A stretch of DNA of 64,000 nt, from positions 1-64,000 of the forward strand of contig DASZOC010000066.1 in NCBI GenBank assembly GCA_035550975.1, read 5' to 3'. Made by a program: the position numbers and the translations under genes. Below, in pieces: positions 44,118-53,449 of this stretch; position 1 is the first letter of the stretch; each line of letters opens with the position of its first letter. Source of the DNA: DASZOC01 sp035550975 (lineage in GTDB: Bacteria > Actinomycetota > CADDZG01 > WHSQ01). Under the pieces are notes generated by a model, which worked only from the letters and a program-made list of their open reading frames with translations, had not been told where the DNA came from and did no database searches.

Positions 44118-46385
44118 ATGTCCGAAGGCAACGCCGCGGCCGCACATCCGGTCGAGCAGTCCACGACCACTGGGTCCGCGCTGAAAAGAGCGCGTCGGCA
44201 CGTCAAGCAGTACATGATCCGTCGGCGCCGGGCTGCCGTCAGCAAGAAGAAGGGCCCCCGCAAGACCTCGACCTACCTGCTCCTGCTCGCCCTGATCCTG
44301 TTGCTCGGGGCCTTCGGAGCAGCGCTCGTGTATCTGCAACCGAAACCCACCGGCGAAGAGATCTCCGTCGACCAGTTCACGGCGCTCGCGAGCGAGAAAC
44401 GCCTCGGCACCGTCTCGTTCATGGACGAGGATGCCGTAGCGGTCGGCACTTATATAGCGCCGCCACCCGAGCCCAAGGTCGACGACAAGCCGAACAAGGG
44501 CGCAGGCAAGACCGGTGACGGCGGGGAGCGCGGCGGGGAGAACGATGCCCGTGACGGCAACGGGGATGCCGGCGGCAGGGTGGACAGACAAGGCGGAGGC
44601 GCAGACGACGCCCGCGGCGCGGGTAAGGAAGGCGCTGCCCGCGAAGGCGCCCGCCGCGGCCGGCCCGCCGAGGAAGAGGCTTCCGTCGCACCGCCGGGCG
44701 CGGGCGAGTTCTACATGTCGTATCCCAGCAGCGATGCGTTCACCGCCATCCTCGTCGAGACCGCGGCGAACTCGGGAGCGACCGTCACGGTCGACCAGCA
44801 AGCGACGAAGGCGGCGGTGCGCGCCGTCGCAACGTTCCTGCTTCCGCTGATGATCCTGGCGAACCTGTTCGCGCTGCTGTTCACGGCCGGGCGCGGCTCG
44901 AGCTCGGGCATCGGCGAGGTCCAGATGTTCGGGACGATCGCGAAGGGCAAGGTCGGTAAGGGCGCCCGGTCCTACAGTTTCGGAGACGTCGCGGGAGCCG
45001 ACGAGGCCGTTGCCGAGCTGCGCGAGGTACGCGATTACCTGAGGGACCCGGAGAAATACGAGGAGATCGGCGCAACCCCGCCGAAAGGCGTCTTGCTCGT
45101 CGGCCCGCCCGGGTGCGGCAAGACTCTGCTGGCCAAGGCGGTCGCCGGCGAGGCCGGTGTTCCGTTCTTCTCGGTTGCGGGAGCCGAGTTCGTCGAGTCC
45201 CTGGTAGGCGTGGGTGCGGCCCGGGTCCGCGACCTGTTCGCTCGTGTGCGCGCGGTGTCGCCGGCGATCGTATTCATCGACGAGCTCGACGCGGCCGGTC
45301 GCAAGCGCGGTGCGGGTGGCGGCGGTAACGAGGAGCGAGAGCAGACGCTGAACCAGATCCTCGTCGAGATGGATGGCTTCGACGTCAGCCAGGGAATGGT
45401 GGTCATGGGCGCCACCAACCGTCCCGACATCCTCGATCCCGCCCTGTTGCGTCCGGGCCGGTTCGACCGCTACGTGACCGTCGAGCAACCGGACTCCGAA
45501 GGCCGGACGCTGATCCTCAAGCTGCACGCACGCAATAAGCCGATGGCAGACGACGTCGACTACGAGTACCTCGCGCGCAGGACGCCGGGCTTCTCGGGCG
45601 CCGACCTCGCGAACGTCATCAACGAGGCCGCGCTCCTGACGGTTCGACAGGGCAAGGGCATCGTCCACACGGCCGAGCTCGAGGAGGCGATCCAGCGCGT
45701 CGTCTCGGGAACGCAGAAGAAGGGCCGCGTGCTGTCCGACCACGAGCGGCAGCGCGCCTCGTACCACGAGTCCGGCCACGCGCTGGTGTCCGCGGCTACC
45801 GGCCACGCAGAGGACGTGCACCGGATCTCGATCCTCGCGAGGGGCAAGAGCATCGGCGCCGCTAGCGTCCGCCGCGAGACCGATGCGGTGCTCTTTACGA
45901 AGAGCGAGCTGTTCGTGCAGCTGGTGACCGCGATGGGCGGCCTCGCCGCGGAGGAGCTCGTCTTCGGCGAGCACTCGACCGGCGCAGAGGAGGACCTCCT
46001 CAAGGCGACCGACCTGGCCCGCGACATGATCGGAAAGTTCGGCATGGGCAGCAAGCGAAGGAGGTTGCTGTCACCGAACGCGGACGAGTATCTGTCGGGC
46101 GAGGCGCAGCTGGGCGACATCTCGGATCTGACCCACCAGGAGATGGAGGGCGAGATCGACCGGCTCCTCAAGGAGGCCGAGCACGAAGCGGCACGACTCC
46201 TCGAGGCGCATCGGGACGTCCTCGACGAGATCGCGGGTCGCCTTGCGGCGGAAGAGACGTTGGAAGGAACGCGTCTTCAGGAGATCCTCGACCGTCTGGC
46301 GCCTGCGTCTTCCTCGAACGGGGCCGCCACCCATACGCGTGCGGGAACGGCCGTCTCGCCGGCGAATAAGAAAAGGCGTGGCTAA
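44118..46385 (+). CDS. ftsH: ATP-dependent zinc metalloprotease FtsH
   Basis: 755 residues. An N-terminal cytosolic basic stretch leads to TM1 (about 52-74), an exported domain, and TM2 (about 232-256). The AAA module has Walker A GPPGCGKTLLAKAV (usually GTGKT), Walker B IVFIDELDAAGRK and the SRH MGATNRPDILDPALLRPGRFD. The protease domain has HESGH at about 550. The exported part contains a Gly/Asp/Arg-rich insert (about 115-195) absent from standard FtsH. It degrades membrane and cytosolic proteins. Its stop overlaps the next gene by 8 nt. Confidence 0.95.
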   Translation: MSEGNAAAAHPVEQSTTTGSALKRARRHVKQYMIRRRRAAVSKKKGPRKTSTYLLLLALILLLGAFGAALVYLQPKPTGEEISVDQFTALASEKRLGTVSFMDEDAVAVGTYIAPPPEPKVDDKPNKGAGKTGDGGERGGENDARDGNGDAGGRVDRQGGGADDARGAGKEGAAREGARRGRPAEEEASVAPPGAGEFYMSYPSSDAFTAILVETAANSGATVTVDQQATKAAVRAVATFLLPLMILANLFALLFTAGRGSSSGIGEVQMFGTIAKGKVGKGARSYSFGDVAGADEAVAELREVRDYLRDPEKYEEIGATPPKGVLLVGPPGCGKTLLAKAVAGEAGVPFFSVAGAEFVESLVGVGAARVRDLFARVRAVSPAIVFIDELDAAGRKRGAGGGGNEEREQTLNQILVEMDGFDVSQGMVVMGATNRPDILDPALLRPGRFDRYVTVEQPDSEGRTLILKLHARNKPMADDVDYEYLARRTPGFSGADLANVINEAALLTVRQGKGIVHTAELEEAIQRVVSGTQKKGRVLSDHERQRASYHESGHALVSAATGHAEDVHRISILARGKSIGAASVRRETDAVLFTKSELFVQLVTAMGGLAAEELVFGEHSTGAEEDLLKATDLARDMIGKFGMGSKRRRLLSPNADEYLSGEAQLGDISDLTHQEMEGEIDRLLKEAEHEAARLLEAHRDVLDEIAGRLAAEETLEGTRLQEILDRLAPASSSNGAATHTRAGTAVSPANKKRRG

Positions 46386-49053
46386 GTCTTTTCAGCGCGT
46401 CCTCGTCGCGATCACCTCCCTGGCGGTCGCGGTCGCACCCTTCGCAACCGGTTCCGCCGTAGCCGAGCCTGCCTGTGGCATCGCGCGAGGCATCTGGACG
46501 ACGATCCCGGCCCCCCGGTTCCCGAAAGGGCCCCAGCAGCTCGCGGCCTACGAGGTGGACGGAGGCGCCCCGGCGCGCATCTTCGTGACCAACGGGATCT
46601 CGGTGATGCGCACCGTCGACGGTGCGTGCTCCTGGAAGCAGGTGTTCGCCCTCCCGGATGCGCCTACACCCGAGTCGCAGGCGACCGCGGCGAACTCCCG
46701 GATCCTGGAGATCGAGATCGCGCGCCGTCTGCGTACCCGCACGGTCCTCCGCATAGCCGAGGACACCGTCCAGGGGACCCGTCCTCATATCGTCCTGTCC
46801 GACGACGGGGGAGAGTCGTGGCGCACCGGTGATGTCGGGCTGCCCCCGGCGGGGAACCCGGAAGACCTCGTGCTCCATCCCGCCAACGCGCAGCACGCCT
46901 ATCTGGCGGTGGACGTAGGGGGCGGTTCGATCGATTCGCTGTTCGCCAGCACCGACGGCGGCCAGACGTGGGCGCTGCGCTCGCAGCCGACGTCGCTCGC
47001 TTCCACGACCGGGATCGTCGCGCTGGAGCCCGACCCGACCGTGGCTTCGATCCTGTGGGCGTACGGACCCGGCGGCGTCTACCGGTCGGAAGACTCGGGG
47101 GCGACGTTCCATGCGGTCAACGAGTTCGCGGGCAGCCGGGTGTCGGTCGTCGACGTGTATCACGCCGAAGGCCCGTCACGGATCATCGGGTACCGGCCGG
47201 ACCATCGTGACGCGCGCTGGTCCGACAACAACGGCGCCACCTGGCTCAGCGTGTCGACGCCGCCGGACGTGACCTCGAGCGACACGGCTGGTGATGCCGA
47301 CAAGGTGTTCGTCACCGCTCAGGGCCGCGTGTGGCAGTTCCACGCCCCCTCGTTCTCGTGGCTCGACCTCGCGGCGCCGCGGTCGGATCTGCGGGACGTC
47401 GCGACCGATGCGGCCGGCGACGTCTATGCGATGAGCCCCGGCAGCATCGAGGTCGTCACACCTCCGGTCAGACGCACGCCGATCGACCTTCCGGACGACG
47501 TCTTCGACGTGCCCCTCGTCAACCCGCCGCCGAAGCTCCAGCGTCATCCGCCGACCCTCGGCCCGAACGACAAGCGGGTCGTGCTCGACCCCGGTGACAG
47601 CAAGATCGTCCGCTATCAGTTGGGCCTTCCCGAGCGCCCTCTCCCGCTGAACGTGTTCTTCCTGTTGGACACCTCCGACAGCATGGGCGCCACGATCGGC
47701 GACCTCGCGCATTCGGTCGCGCAGATCATCAACCAGCTCGGACAGGAGAAGCTCGCCTTGAAGGTCGGGATCGGGGCATTCCGCGCCTACCCCGACCGCC
47801 TTATCCCCGTCCCGCGCTGCGACGAGGACACCAACGTCCAGCAACAGTGCGAGAAGAACTACGTCTTCCGCAACATCCTCGATATCACCACCCCCGGCCC
47901 TGCCGTGACGGCCGCACTGGAGACCCTGGAATCGGATGCGGGTGGTTTCTACAAGTCACACCTCGGGGCGCTGTACCAGCTTGCGACCGGCGAGGGCCAA
48001 GACCTGTACCCCCCGGGGCCGGCGGGGCACGACGTTCCTCCCGGCCTCCAAGCGAATTTCGACGACAACAGCCTGAGGGTCGTGATCCACGCGACGGACG
48101 AGGCGTTCGGGGACGACGTGCGCCGGGATACCGGTGGCACCAGCCCCAACAACCCCGATCCTCCGGACATCCCCGAGTTCGACGAGGTTGCCGGCGCCTT
48201 CAATGCGCGCGGCATCATCCAGGTCGGGCTGTCGATCGGGCGGGGGCCGCGGCGCGACCTGGAGCGCGTGGCGGCGGATACCGGCGCGGTCGCTCCCGCG
48301 GTCGGGGTCGATTGCGGCAAGGGGTACTTCATCCCCGCAGGTGAGCCGCTCGTGTGCCCGGTCCAGCGCAACAACCTCACGCAGGCGCACAACCTCGTTC
48401 CTGCGATCGTCAACATCCTGAAGGCGGTCCCGGACTCCGCCAACGTGGCCCTGGACGTGAAAGGCAACGACCGCATCATCCAGAAGGTCGCCCCGGAGCT
48501 GCACGAAGACGTCGTCTTGCAGGTCGCTCGCGGCCTCTCTTTCGACGTCACCTACAGGTGTCCGGCCGATCTCGCGGGGAAGCGCTTCGACATCGACGTC
48601 GCCAGCCGGTCCGAGGGCGACCTACTCGATTCGGTGGTGACGCGGGTCGTCTGCCGCGCCGTCCCGAAACGTCCCCCCGTCCCGCCGGTGCCGCCGCTGG
48701 CCCCGCTGGCGCTCAGCGTCGCCGTCGCGGTGCCGCCTCCACCGCCTCCTCCGGTGAGCAACCTCACGAGCGCCAGCCAGGCGCAATCCCAGGCGCAGGC
48801 GCAGACGGGGGCCGTCTTCGAGGAAGAGAAGTCGCCCCAGGTCGCTATCGCCGCCGCCTACCGCGAGGCGATGCAGGAGGAGAACGTCTACGAGTTCGAG
48901 ATGGTCGCTTACGAGAACTCCCGTCGGGAGCAGGTGTCTCCCTACCTCACCCTCGGGGCGGGGGCCGTCATGGCGTCGATCTTCTACGCGGGGATGACGC
49001 TCTCCCGGCAGCGCTCGCGCCTCGCGCTCCAGCGCCAGCGGCGCCGCCGCTGA
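46378..49053 (+). CDS. large secreted Asp-box (BNR/sortilin-like) and VWA/integrin-like protein with C-terminal anchor
   Basis: 891 residues from GTG 46378. A signal peptide (about 5-30) leads to a propeller-like region with Asp boxes SDDGGESW, STDGGQTW, SEDSGATF and SDNNGATW (about 130-300). A VWA or integrin-beta-like domain follows from about 420, with MIDAS-type FLLDTSDSMGATIGD. The tail has a Pro-rich linker (PPVPPVPPLAPLA; PPPPPPPV), a Gln/Ala stretch and a final TM helix (LTLGAGAVMASIFYAG) before an Arg-rich cytosolic end. It is translationally coupled to ftsH, so the two may act at the membrane together. Likely a surface adhesin or sensor; ligand unknown. Confidence 0.8.
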   Translation: MAKSFQRVLVAITSLAVAVAPFATGSAVAEPACGIARGIWTTIPAPRFPKGPQQLAAYEVDGGAPARIFVTNGISVMRTVDGACSWKQVFALPDAPTPESQATAANSRILEIEIARRLRTRTVLRIAEDTVQGTRPHIVLSDDGGESWRTGDVGLPPAGNPEDLVLHPANAQHAYLAVDVGGGSIDSLFASTDGGQTWALRSQPTSLASTTGIVALEPDPTVASILWAYGPGGVYRSEDSGATFHAVNEFAGSRVSVVDVYHAEGPSRIIGYRPDHRDARWSDNNGATWLSVSTPPDVTSSDTAGDADKVFVTAQGRVWQFHAPSFSWLDLAAPRSDLRDVATDAAGDVYAMSPGSIEVVTPPVRRTPIDLPDDVFDVPLVNPPPKLQRHPPTLGPNDKRVVLDPGDSKIVRYQLGLPERPLPLNVFFLLDTSDSMGATIGDLAHSVAQIINQLGQEKLALKVGIGAFRAYPDRLIPVPRCDEDTNVQQQCEKNYVFRNILDITTPGPAVTAALETLESDAGGFYKSHLGALYQLATGEGQDLYPPGPAGHDVPPGLQANFDDNSLRVVIHATDEAFGDDVRRDTGGTSPNNPDPPDIPEFDEVAGAFNARGIIQVGLSIGRGPRRDLERVAADTGAVAPAVGVDCGKGYFIPAGEPLVCPVQRNNLTQAHNLVPAIVNILKAVPDSANVALDVKGNDRIIQKVAPELHEDVVLQVARGLSFDVTYRCPADLAGKRFDIDVASRSEGDLLDSVVTRVVCRAVPKRPPVPPVPPLAPLALSVAVAVPPPPPPPVSNLTSASQAQSQAQAQTGAVFEEEKSPQVAIAAAYREAMQEENVYEFEMVAYENSRREQVSPYLTLGAGAVMASIFYAGMTLSRQRSRLALQRQRRRR

Positions 49054-49067
49054 GGGCCTTCCCCCGA

Positions 49068-49096
49068 GGCAGGAAATGGCGCCTAGGGGGCGAACC
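49068..49096 (+). promoter_or_regulatory. bipartite promoter-like motif, second LVIVD gene
   Basis: GGCAGGAAA (49068-49076), 14-nt spacer, CGAACC (49091-49096), 42 nt before ATG 49139. One of the best matches to the consensus. Confidence 0.6.
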
Positions 49097-49138
49097 ACAG
49101 GGCAACAAACACCCGAGCCCTACCAAGGAGCGATTCAC

Positions 49139-50275
49139 ATGAGGAAGCTTGTAGGCCTGATCGCGGTTGGAGCCATGACCCTGGCTCTGCTCCCGGGAGC
49201 CCACGCGGGTCCCGGCCCCCACGGTGTCACGTCCGACAACGTCGAGCACGTTGGGTTCCTGCCGTTCAACGCCGGCACCGCCACGGGCGCGAGCTTCTTC
49301 AGCAAGGGCAAGGACGACTACATGGTCGTGACCAGCTGGCGCGACTTCGCCATCTACAACATCAACGACCCGGTCAAGCCGGTCGAGGAGAGTCGGGTCC
49401 CGTTCGGCTTCAAGTTCGAGAACGAGGACGTCTCTACGAACGGCCGGATCATGCTCTTCTCCGAGTCCCTGCCGGGCAACATCCTGCACGTGTGGGACAT
49501 CGAGGACGTCACCAACCCCGTTCAGATCTCGCAGGTCAAGGGTGCCGGTGATCACACCACGTCGTGCATCCTCGACTGCAAGTGGGCCTACGGCGACTCC
49601 GGTCACATCACCGATCTCCGTAACCCGGCCAAGCCGGTCCTCATGAAGGAGAAGTGGGGCGACGGCATGCCTCCGCACGGCGGCAACCACGACGTGACGG
49701 AGGTCGCGCCCGGCCTCGTGCTGACCTCGACGAACCCCATGCTGTTCCTCGATGCTCGGAAGGACCCGGTCCACCCGAAGTTCCTCGCGATGTCCGAGCA
49801 GATGCCGGCGTTCGTCCACTCGAACCTGTGGCCGCGTAACGCGAAGGACAACTTCGCCCTCAGCACAGGTGAGACCTGGACGCCTCCGAAGCAGTGCGGC
49901 GAGAGCTCCGCAGGCCTCACGAGCTGGAGCACGAAGGGGTGGCAGAAGACCAAGAGCCTGAAGAAGGTCGACACCTGGACCGCCTCGAAGGGCACCCAGA
50001 TCGACGGGAACCCGATCGTGTCCGGCCCCTTCGGTTGCTCCTCGCACTGGTTCGACACGCACCCGAAGTGGCACAACGGCGGGCTCGTGGCGGCCGGTTG
50101 GTACAACAGCGGCACCCGCTTCCTGCAGGTCGACGGCAAGGGCAAGATCTCAGAGGCGGGCTACTTCCTGCCGAACGGTGGAGGCACTTCCGCCGCCTAC
50201 TGGGTCGACAGCAAGATCGTCTACGCGGTCGACTACCAGCGAGGCATCGACATCCTTCGCTACAACGGCAAGTAA
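49139..50275 (+). CDS. secreted LVIVD-repeat (beta-propeller) protein, paralogue 2
   Basis: 378 residues. AAGGAG lies 8 nt before the ATG. The signal peptide (about 1-22, ending AHAG) is followed by PGPHGVTSDNVEHVGFLPFN, closely like paralogue 1. Repeats include DYMVVTSWRDFAIYNINDP and ILHVWDIEDVTNPVQISQV. Paralogue 1 and 2 share FKFENEDV, ALSTGETW, and ending segments VYAVDYQRGIDILRYNGK. Cysteines are few and paired. Secreted, soluble, function unknown. A strong terminator follows. Confidence 0.85.
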   Translation: MRKLVGLIAVGAMTLALLPGAHAGPGPHGVTSDNVEHVGFLPFNAGTATGASFFSKGKDDYMVVTSWRDFAIYNINDPVKPVEESRVPFGFKFENEDVSTNGRIMLFSESLPGNILHVWDIEDVTNPVQISQVKGAGDHTTSCILDCKWAYGDSGHITDLRNPAKPVLMKEKWGDGMPPHGGNHDVTEVAPGLVLTSTNPMLFLDARKDPVHPKFLAMSEQMPAFVHSNLWPRNAKDNFALSTGETWTPPKQCGESSAGLTSWSTKGWQKTKSLKKVDTWTASKGTQIDGNPIVSGPFGCSSHWFDTHPKWHNGGLVAAGWYNSGTRFLQVDGKGKISEAGYFLPNGGGTSAAYWVDSKIVYAVDYQRGIDILRYNGK

Positions 50276-50300
50276 CTAACGAAGCCGCACACGATCTAGT

Positions 50301-50331
50301 AAAGGGCCCGCCGGAAACCGGCGGGCCCTTT
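50301..50331. terminator. strong symmetric terminator after LVIVD paralogue 2
   Basis: A perfect 14-bp stem AAAGGGCCCGCCGG / CCGGCGGGCCCTTT with an AAA loop. The short T-run may function in both directions and could also end the minus-strand small gene at 50391. Confidence 0.85.
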
Positions 50332-50340
50332 ACATGTCCT

Positions 50341-50388
50341 CGAACTTTCTTGAACCACCGTCTCGGCTCGGTTCTTGAGGAAAGTTCG
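50341..50388. repeat. imperfect inverted repeat near the 3' end of a small gene
   Basis: CGAACTTTC (50341-50349) and GAAAGTTCG (50380-50388) are exact inverted copies, with an inner GAACC/GGTTC pair. It is AT-richer than its surroundings. It may be a second terminator for the minus-strand gene ending at 50391, or a protein-binding site. Confidence 0.5.
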
Positions 50389-50390
50389 CG

Positions 50391-50624
50391 TCAGGTCGGG
50401 GGTTCCTCGACGATGACCTCGTCCAGGAACTCGTCACTGCCGTCGCCCGCGGCCCTGATCGCGGTCTCGTCACCCGGCCGCAACGTAAGGAACCGGCCGT
50501 GCTCGCCGCGCGCCTTCTTGACGTACGAGACGAAGCGGTCGAGATAGAGATCCTTCGCGTGCTTCTCGAGCCGCTCGAGATCGATCGTGAGCCCGGAGCT
50601 GCGCTGTTCGTCCCTTGCATCCAT
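50391..50624 (-). CDS. small hypothetical protein, 77 residues
   Basis: MDARDEQRSSGLTIDLERLE starts a charged, mostly helical product (DLYLDRFVSYVKKARGEHGR), ending with an acidic tail. ATG 50624 is preferred over an upstream ATG with Arg-rich sequence. It lies between two LVIVD genes on the opposite strand. No Shine-Dalgarno of note and no recognised family. Confidence 0.5.
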   Translation of the reverse strand: MDARDEQRSSGLTIDLERLEKHAKDLYLDRFVSYVKKARGEHGRFLTLRPGDETAIRAAGDGSDEFLDEVIVEEPPT

Positions 50625-50668
50625 CACGTTCGCGGGTCCCCTTCGTAGGTGCGGCAAGCGTACCGTGA

Positions 50669-50698
50669 GGCAGGAGGCGAACGCGTTCGTGGAGAACC
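50669..50698 (+). promoter_or_regulatory. bipartite promoter-like motif, third LVIVD gene
   Basis: GGCAGGAGG (50669-50677), 15-nt spacer, AGAACC (50693-50698), 24 nt before ATG 50723. GTGAGG/CCTCAC (50665-50670 with 50698-50703) pair around it. Confidence 0.55.
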
Positions 50699-50722
50699 CT
50701 CACGCGATACCTATCAAGGAGC

Positions 50723-51844
50723 ATGTTGGTGTTCAGGAGGCTGATCGTCGGTCTCGCGGCCGCTGCGGTCGCCGTCACTGCGACGGTGGCCAGTGCCGGC
50801 CCCGGTCCGGGTTACTTCGCGAGCGACAACGTCGAGTTTGTCACGCACGTCCCGTTGAACAACGACTCGGCCGGTGCGCGGCTCGTGGGCGATCACTTCT
50901 ACATCACGAGCTCGCGGGGCCTTCTGATCTACGACGTCTCCGATCCGGTGAACCCGAAGCAGCTGAGCTTCCTGCCGCTGTTCCAGACGCCCTACTTCGC
51001 CGAGGAGGATCCCGACACGAACGGAAGCATCCTGCTGGTCGGGGGCCTCGACCGCTACCTGCACGTCATCGACGTCGAGGACAAGACGAACCCCCAGGTG
51101 ATCGGCAAGCTCTTGGGCGCCGACTCGCACACGACGACTTGCGTGCTGAACTGCAGATGGGCCTACAACTCGGGCGGCGACATCATCGACCTGCGCGACC
51201 CGACCGAGCCGAAGATCGCGGGGAGCTGGTCGCGGGGGAGCCCCGCCGGCAGCGCACATGACGTGACCGAGGTCGCGCCGGGCATAGTCATGACCTCTTC
51301 GAGCCCGATGCTGTTGCTCGACGCTCGTAAGGATCCGGCGAAGCCGAAGCTGATCGCGAGCGTCCGCGACCTGGAGCCCCGCTACATCCACGGGAACCAC
51401 TGGCCGCGCGCGATGAAGGACGATTTCCTCCTCGTGCAGGGAGAGACGACCAGCGGCGCGTCGACCTGTGGTGACGAGGAAGACGGGTCGTTCATGACGT
51501 TCGATGCCACGAAGTGGCGCAAGACCCGCAGCTTCCGGATGATCGACGAGATGCGCCTCGGGACCGGGCTGCCCACCGACGGCAAGATGCCGCTCGGGAC
51601 CTTCTGCGCCCACTGGTTCGAAGTGCACCCGTCGTTTCGCAACGGCGGCCTCGTCGCGATGGCGTGGTACGAGAACGGCTCGCACTTCCTGCGCGTGAGC
51701 AACAAGGGCAAGATCTCGCACGACGGCTACTTCCTGCCCGCGGCGGGCTCGACATCGGCGATCTACTGGGTCACCGACGAGATCGCCTACACCGTCGACT
51801 ACAACCGCGGGATCGACATCCTGCGCTACACCGGCAAGCCTTGA
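50723..51844 (+). CDS. secreted LVIVD-repeat (beta-propeller) protein, paralogue 3
   Basis: 373 residues. The signal peptide (to about ATVASAG) is followed by PGPGYFASDNVEFVTHVPLN. Repeats include HFYITSSRGLLIYDVSDPVNP and YLHVIDVEDKTNPQVIGKL, and the end is YTVDYNRGIDILRYTGKP. It is more diverged than paralogues 1 and 2. ATG 50723 is only 2 nt from AAGGAG, so GTG 50729 (spacing 8) may be the true start. Function unknown; adjacent to paralogue 2 by recent or old duplication. Confidence 0.8.
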   Translation: MLVFRRLIVGLAAAAVAVTATVASAGPGPGYFASDNVEFVTHVPLNNDSAGARLVGDHFYITSSRGLLIYDVSDPVNPKQLSFLPLFQTPYFAEEDPDTNGSILLVGGLDRYLHVIDVEDKTNPQVIGKLLGADSHTTTCVLNCRWAYNSGGDIIDLRDPTEPKIAGSWSRGSPAGSAHDVTEVAPGIVMTSSSPMLLLDARKDPAKPKLIASVRDLEPRYIHGNHWPRAMKDDFLLVQGETTSGASTCGDEEDGSFMTFDATKWRKTRSFRMIDEMRLGTGLPTDGKMPLGTFCAHWFEVHPSFRNGGLVAMAWYENGSHFLRVSNKGKISHDGYFLPAAGSTSAIYWVTDEIAYTVDYNRGIDILRYTGKP

Positions 51845-51851
51845 CCCTCGG

Positions 51852-52655
51852 CTAGGGCAGCAAGAGCCTGCCGAGGCGTCTCCTCGCCATCATCAACCCG
51901 GCCGCGCCCATCGTGACGAGGAACGCTACGTGCCACAGCAGCCCCACGTCCGGCGTACCGAGCATCAGCCGGCGGATGAGGGTGACACCGTGGTACAGCG
52001 GCGACAGCTTCGCGATCGTCTGCACGTAGTCGGGGTAGACCGACAGCGGGAAGAACGTCGCGGAGAACAAGAACAGGACGAGCAAGACCAGGTTGACGCT
52101 GTCGAAGTCCTGCCAGCTCCGCATGTACGTCGTGGCCGTCATGCCTACCGCGGCGAACGCGAAGCCGACGAGCAGGGCCGACGGGAACGCGAGGATCGCC
52201 CACGGCGAGGTCGTCAGCCCCGTGACCCACACGATGACCAGGAAGCCGGTCGCGTAGATCGCGCCGCGGGTCAGCGACCACGTGATCTCTCCGAGCGCGA
52301 TGTCGAACGGCTTCAAGGGGGTTGCAAGCATCGCGTCGTACGTCTTCGCGAACTTCAGCTTGAAGTAGATATTCATCGTCGATTCGTAGACGGCGCCGTT
52401 CATCGCCGCCGCGGCGAGCAGGGCCGGCGCGATGAACTCGGTGTAGGTGACGGCACGCCCTGAGCCGTCGCGCACGTCGCCGACGAGCTCGCCCAGTCCT
52501 ACCTGCGCGGCGAACAGGTAGAACAACGGCTCGAAGAACCCCGAGAAGATGATCACCCAGAGGTGCTTGTAGACGAGCAGGTTGCGTTCCAGGACCAGCG
52601 CCGCCCCGCTGCGGCCGAGGAACACGCGCGACAGGCGCATCGTCACGGTGCTCAC
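51852..52655 (-). CDS. ABC-2 type exporter permease, subunit 2
   Basis: 267 residues with six hydrophobic segments, for example LWVIIFSGFFEPLFYLFAAQVGLG and LLVLFLFSATFFPLSVYPD, the latter typical of ABC-2 permeases related to NodJ/DrrB. It is the last gene of a minus-strand operon (ATPase, permease, permease). It starts at GTG 52655, 10 nt after the previous stop. Substrate could be a lipid, polysaccharide or drug. Confidence 0.88.
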   Translation of the reverse strand: MSTVTMRLSRVFLGRSGAALVLERNLLVYKHLWVIIFSGFFEPLFYLFAAQVGLGELVGDVRDGSGRAVTYTEFIAPALLAAAAMNGAVYESTMNIYFKLKFAKTYDAMLATPLKPFDIALGEITWSLTRGAIYATGFLVIVWVTGLTTSPWAILAFPSALLVGFAFAAVGMTATTYMRSWQDFDSVNLVLLVLFLFSATFFPLSVYPDYVQTIAKLSPLYHGVTLIRRLMLGTPDVGLLWHVAFLVTMGAAGLMMARRRLGRLLLP

Positions 52656-52665
52656 GGGGGTGCGC

Positions 52666-53442
52666 TCATATCTCGAGACGCTTCCGGAACCTGCGCGCGG
52701 CGAGCGCCCAGCCGATGCCGGCCCACGCGAGCAGATACGCGACGTGGATCACCCACGGCATCCGCGCCGGGACGTCGAGCGCGAGCGCGCGGCACAGGTC
52801 GACGCCGTGCCACAGGGGAGTGGCGTAGGCGACCGGCTGCAGCCAGGCCGGGAGTTCCTCGACGGGGAAGAACGTGCCGGAGAACAGGAACATCGGCATG
52901 ATCGCGAAGCGCAGGATCGTGCTCAGCCGGGTCTCTTTGTCCGTCGACGCGGTGAACGCCATCAGCGGCGTGGCGAACGCGATCCCCGTCAGGACTGCGG
53001 GTGGGATCGCGAGGAACATCCGCACCGGCGGCGCGGCCCCCATCAAACCCGCGACGAGCGCGAAGGCAGCGCAAGCCATCAGAGTCCGAACCGCGATCCA
53101 GTAGATCGTGCCGGAGACGAGATCCGGGATCCGGATGGGCGTTGCGAGGGCCGCGTGGTACGTCCGATTCCACTTGAACCCGGCCATCACCGGCCACATC
53201 GCTTCGTTGGCCGCCGTCTGCATCGCGGTTGCCGCTAGCAGCGCGGGTGCGATGAACGCGATGTATCCGACGGTCCCACCGGTGGTAGAGACGCCGCGGT
53301 CGACCAGCGTTCCGAAGCCGTGGCCCATCGCCACGAGGAACAGCATCGGGTTGATGAATGCCGTCACGACGCTTCCCTTCCAGATCCGCCGATAGCGGAA
53401 CGCGTCTGCTTCCATCACCCGGACCGCGAGCGGCGTCGTCAT
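52666..53442 (-). CDS. ABC-2 type exporter permease, subunit 1
   Basis: 258 residues, about six membrane helices; paralogous to the next gene downstream, with AIMPMFLFSGTFFPVEELPAWL as the same motif. It starts 7 nt after the ATPase gene stop. Two non-identical permeases imply a heterodimeric channel. Confidence 0.88.
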   Translation of the reverse strand: MTTPLAVRVMEADAFRYRRIWKGSVVTAFINPMLFLVAMGHGFGTLVDRGVSTTGGTVGYIAFIAPALLAATAMQTAANEAMWPVMAGFKWNRTYHAALATPIRIPDLVSGTIYWIAVRTLMACAAFALVAGLMGAAPPVRMFLAIPPAVLTGIAFATPLMAFTASTDKETRLSTILRFAIMPMFLFSGTFFPVEELPAWLQPVAYATPLWHGVDLCRALALDVPARMPWVIHVAYLLAWAGIGWALAARRFRKRLEI

Positions 53443-53449
53443 AGCTTCG

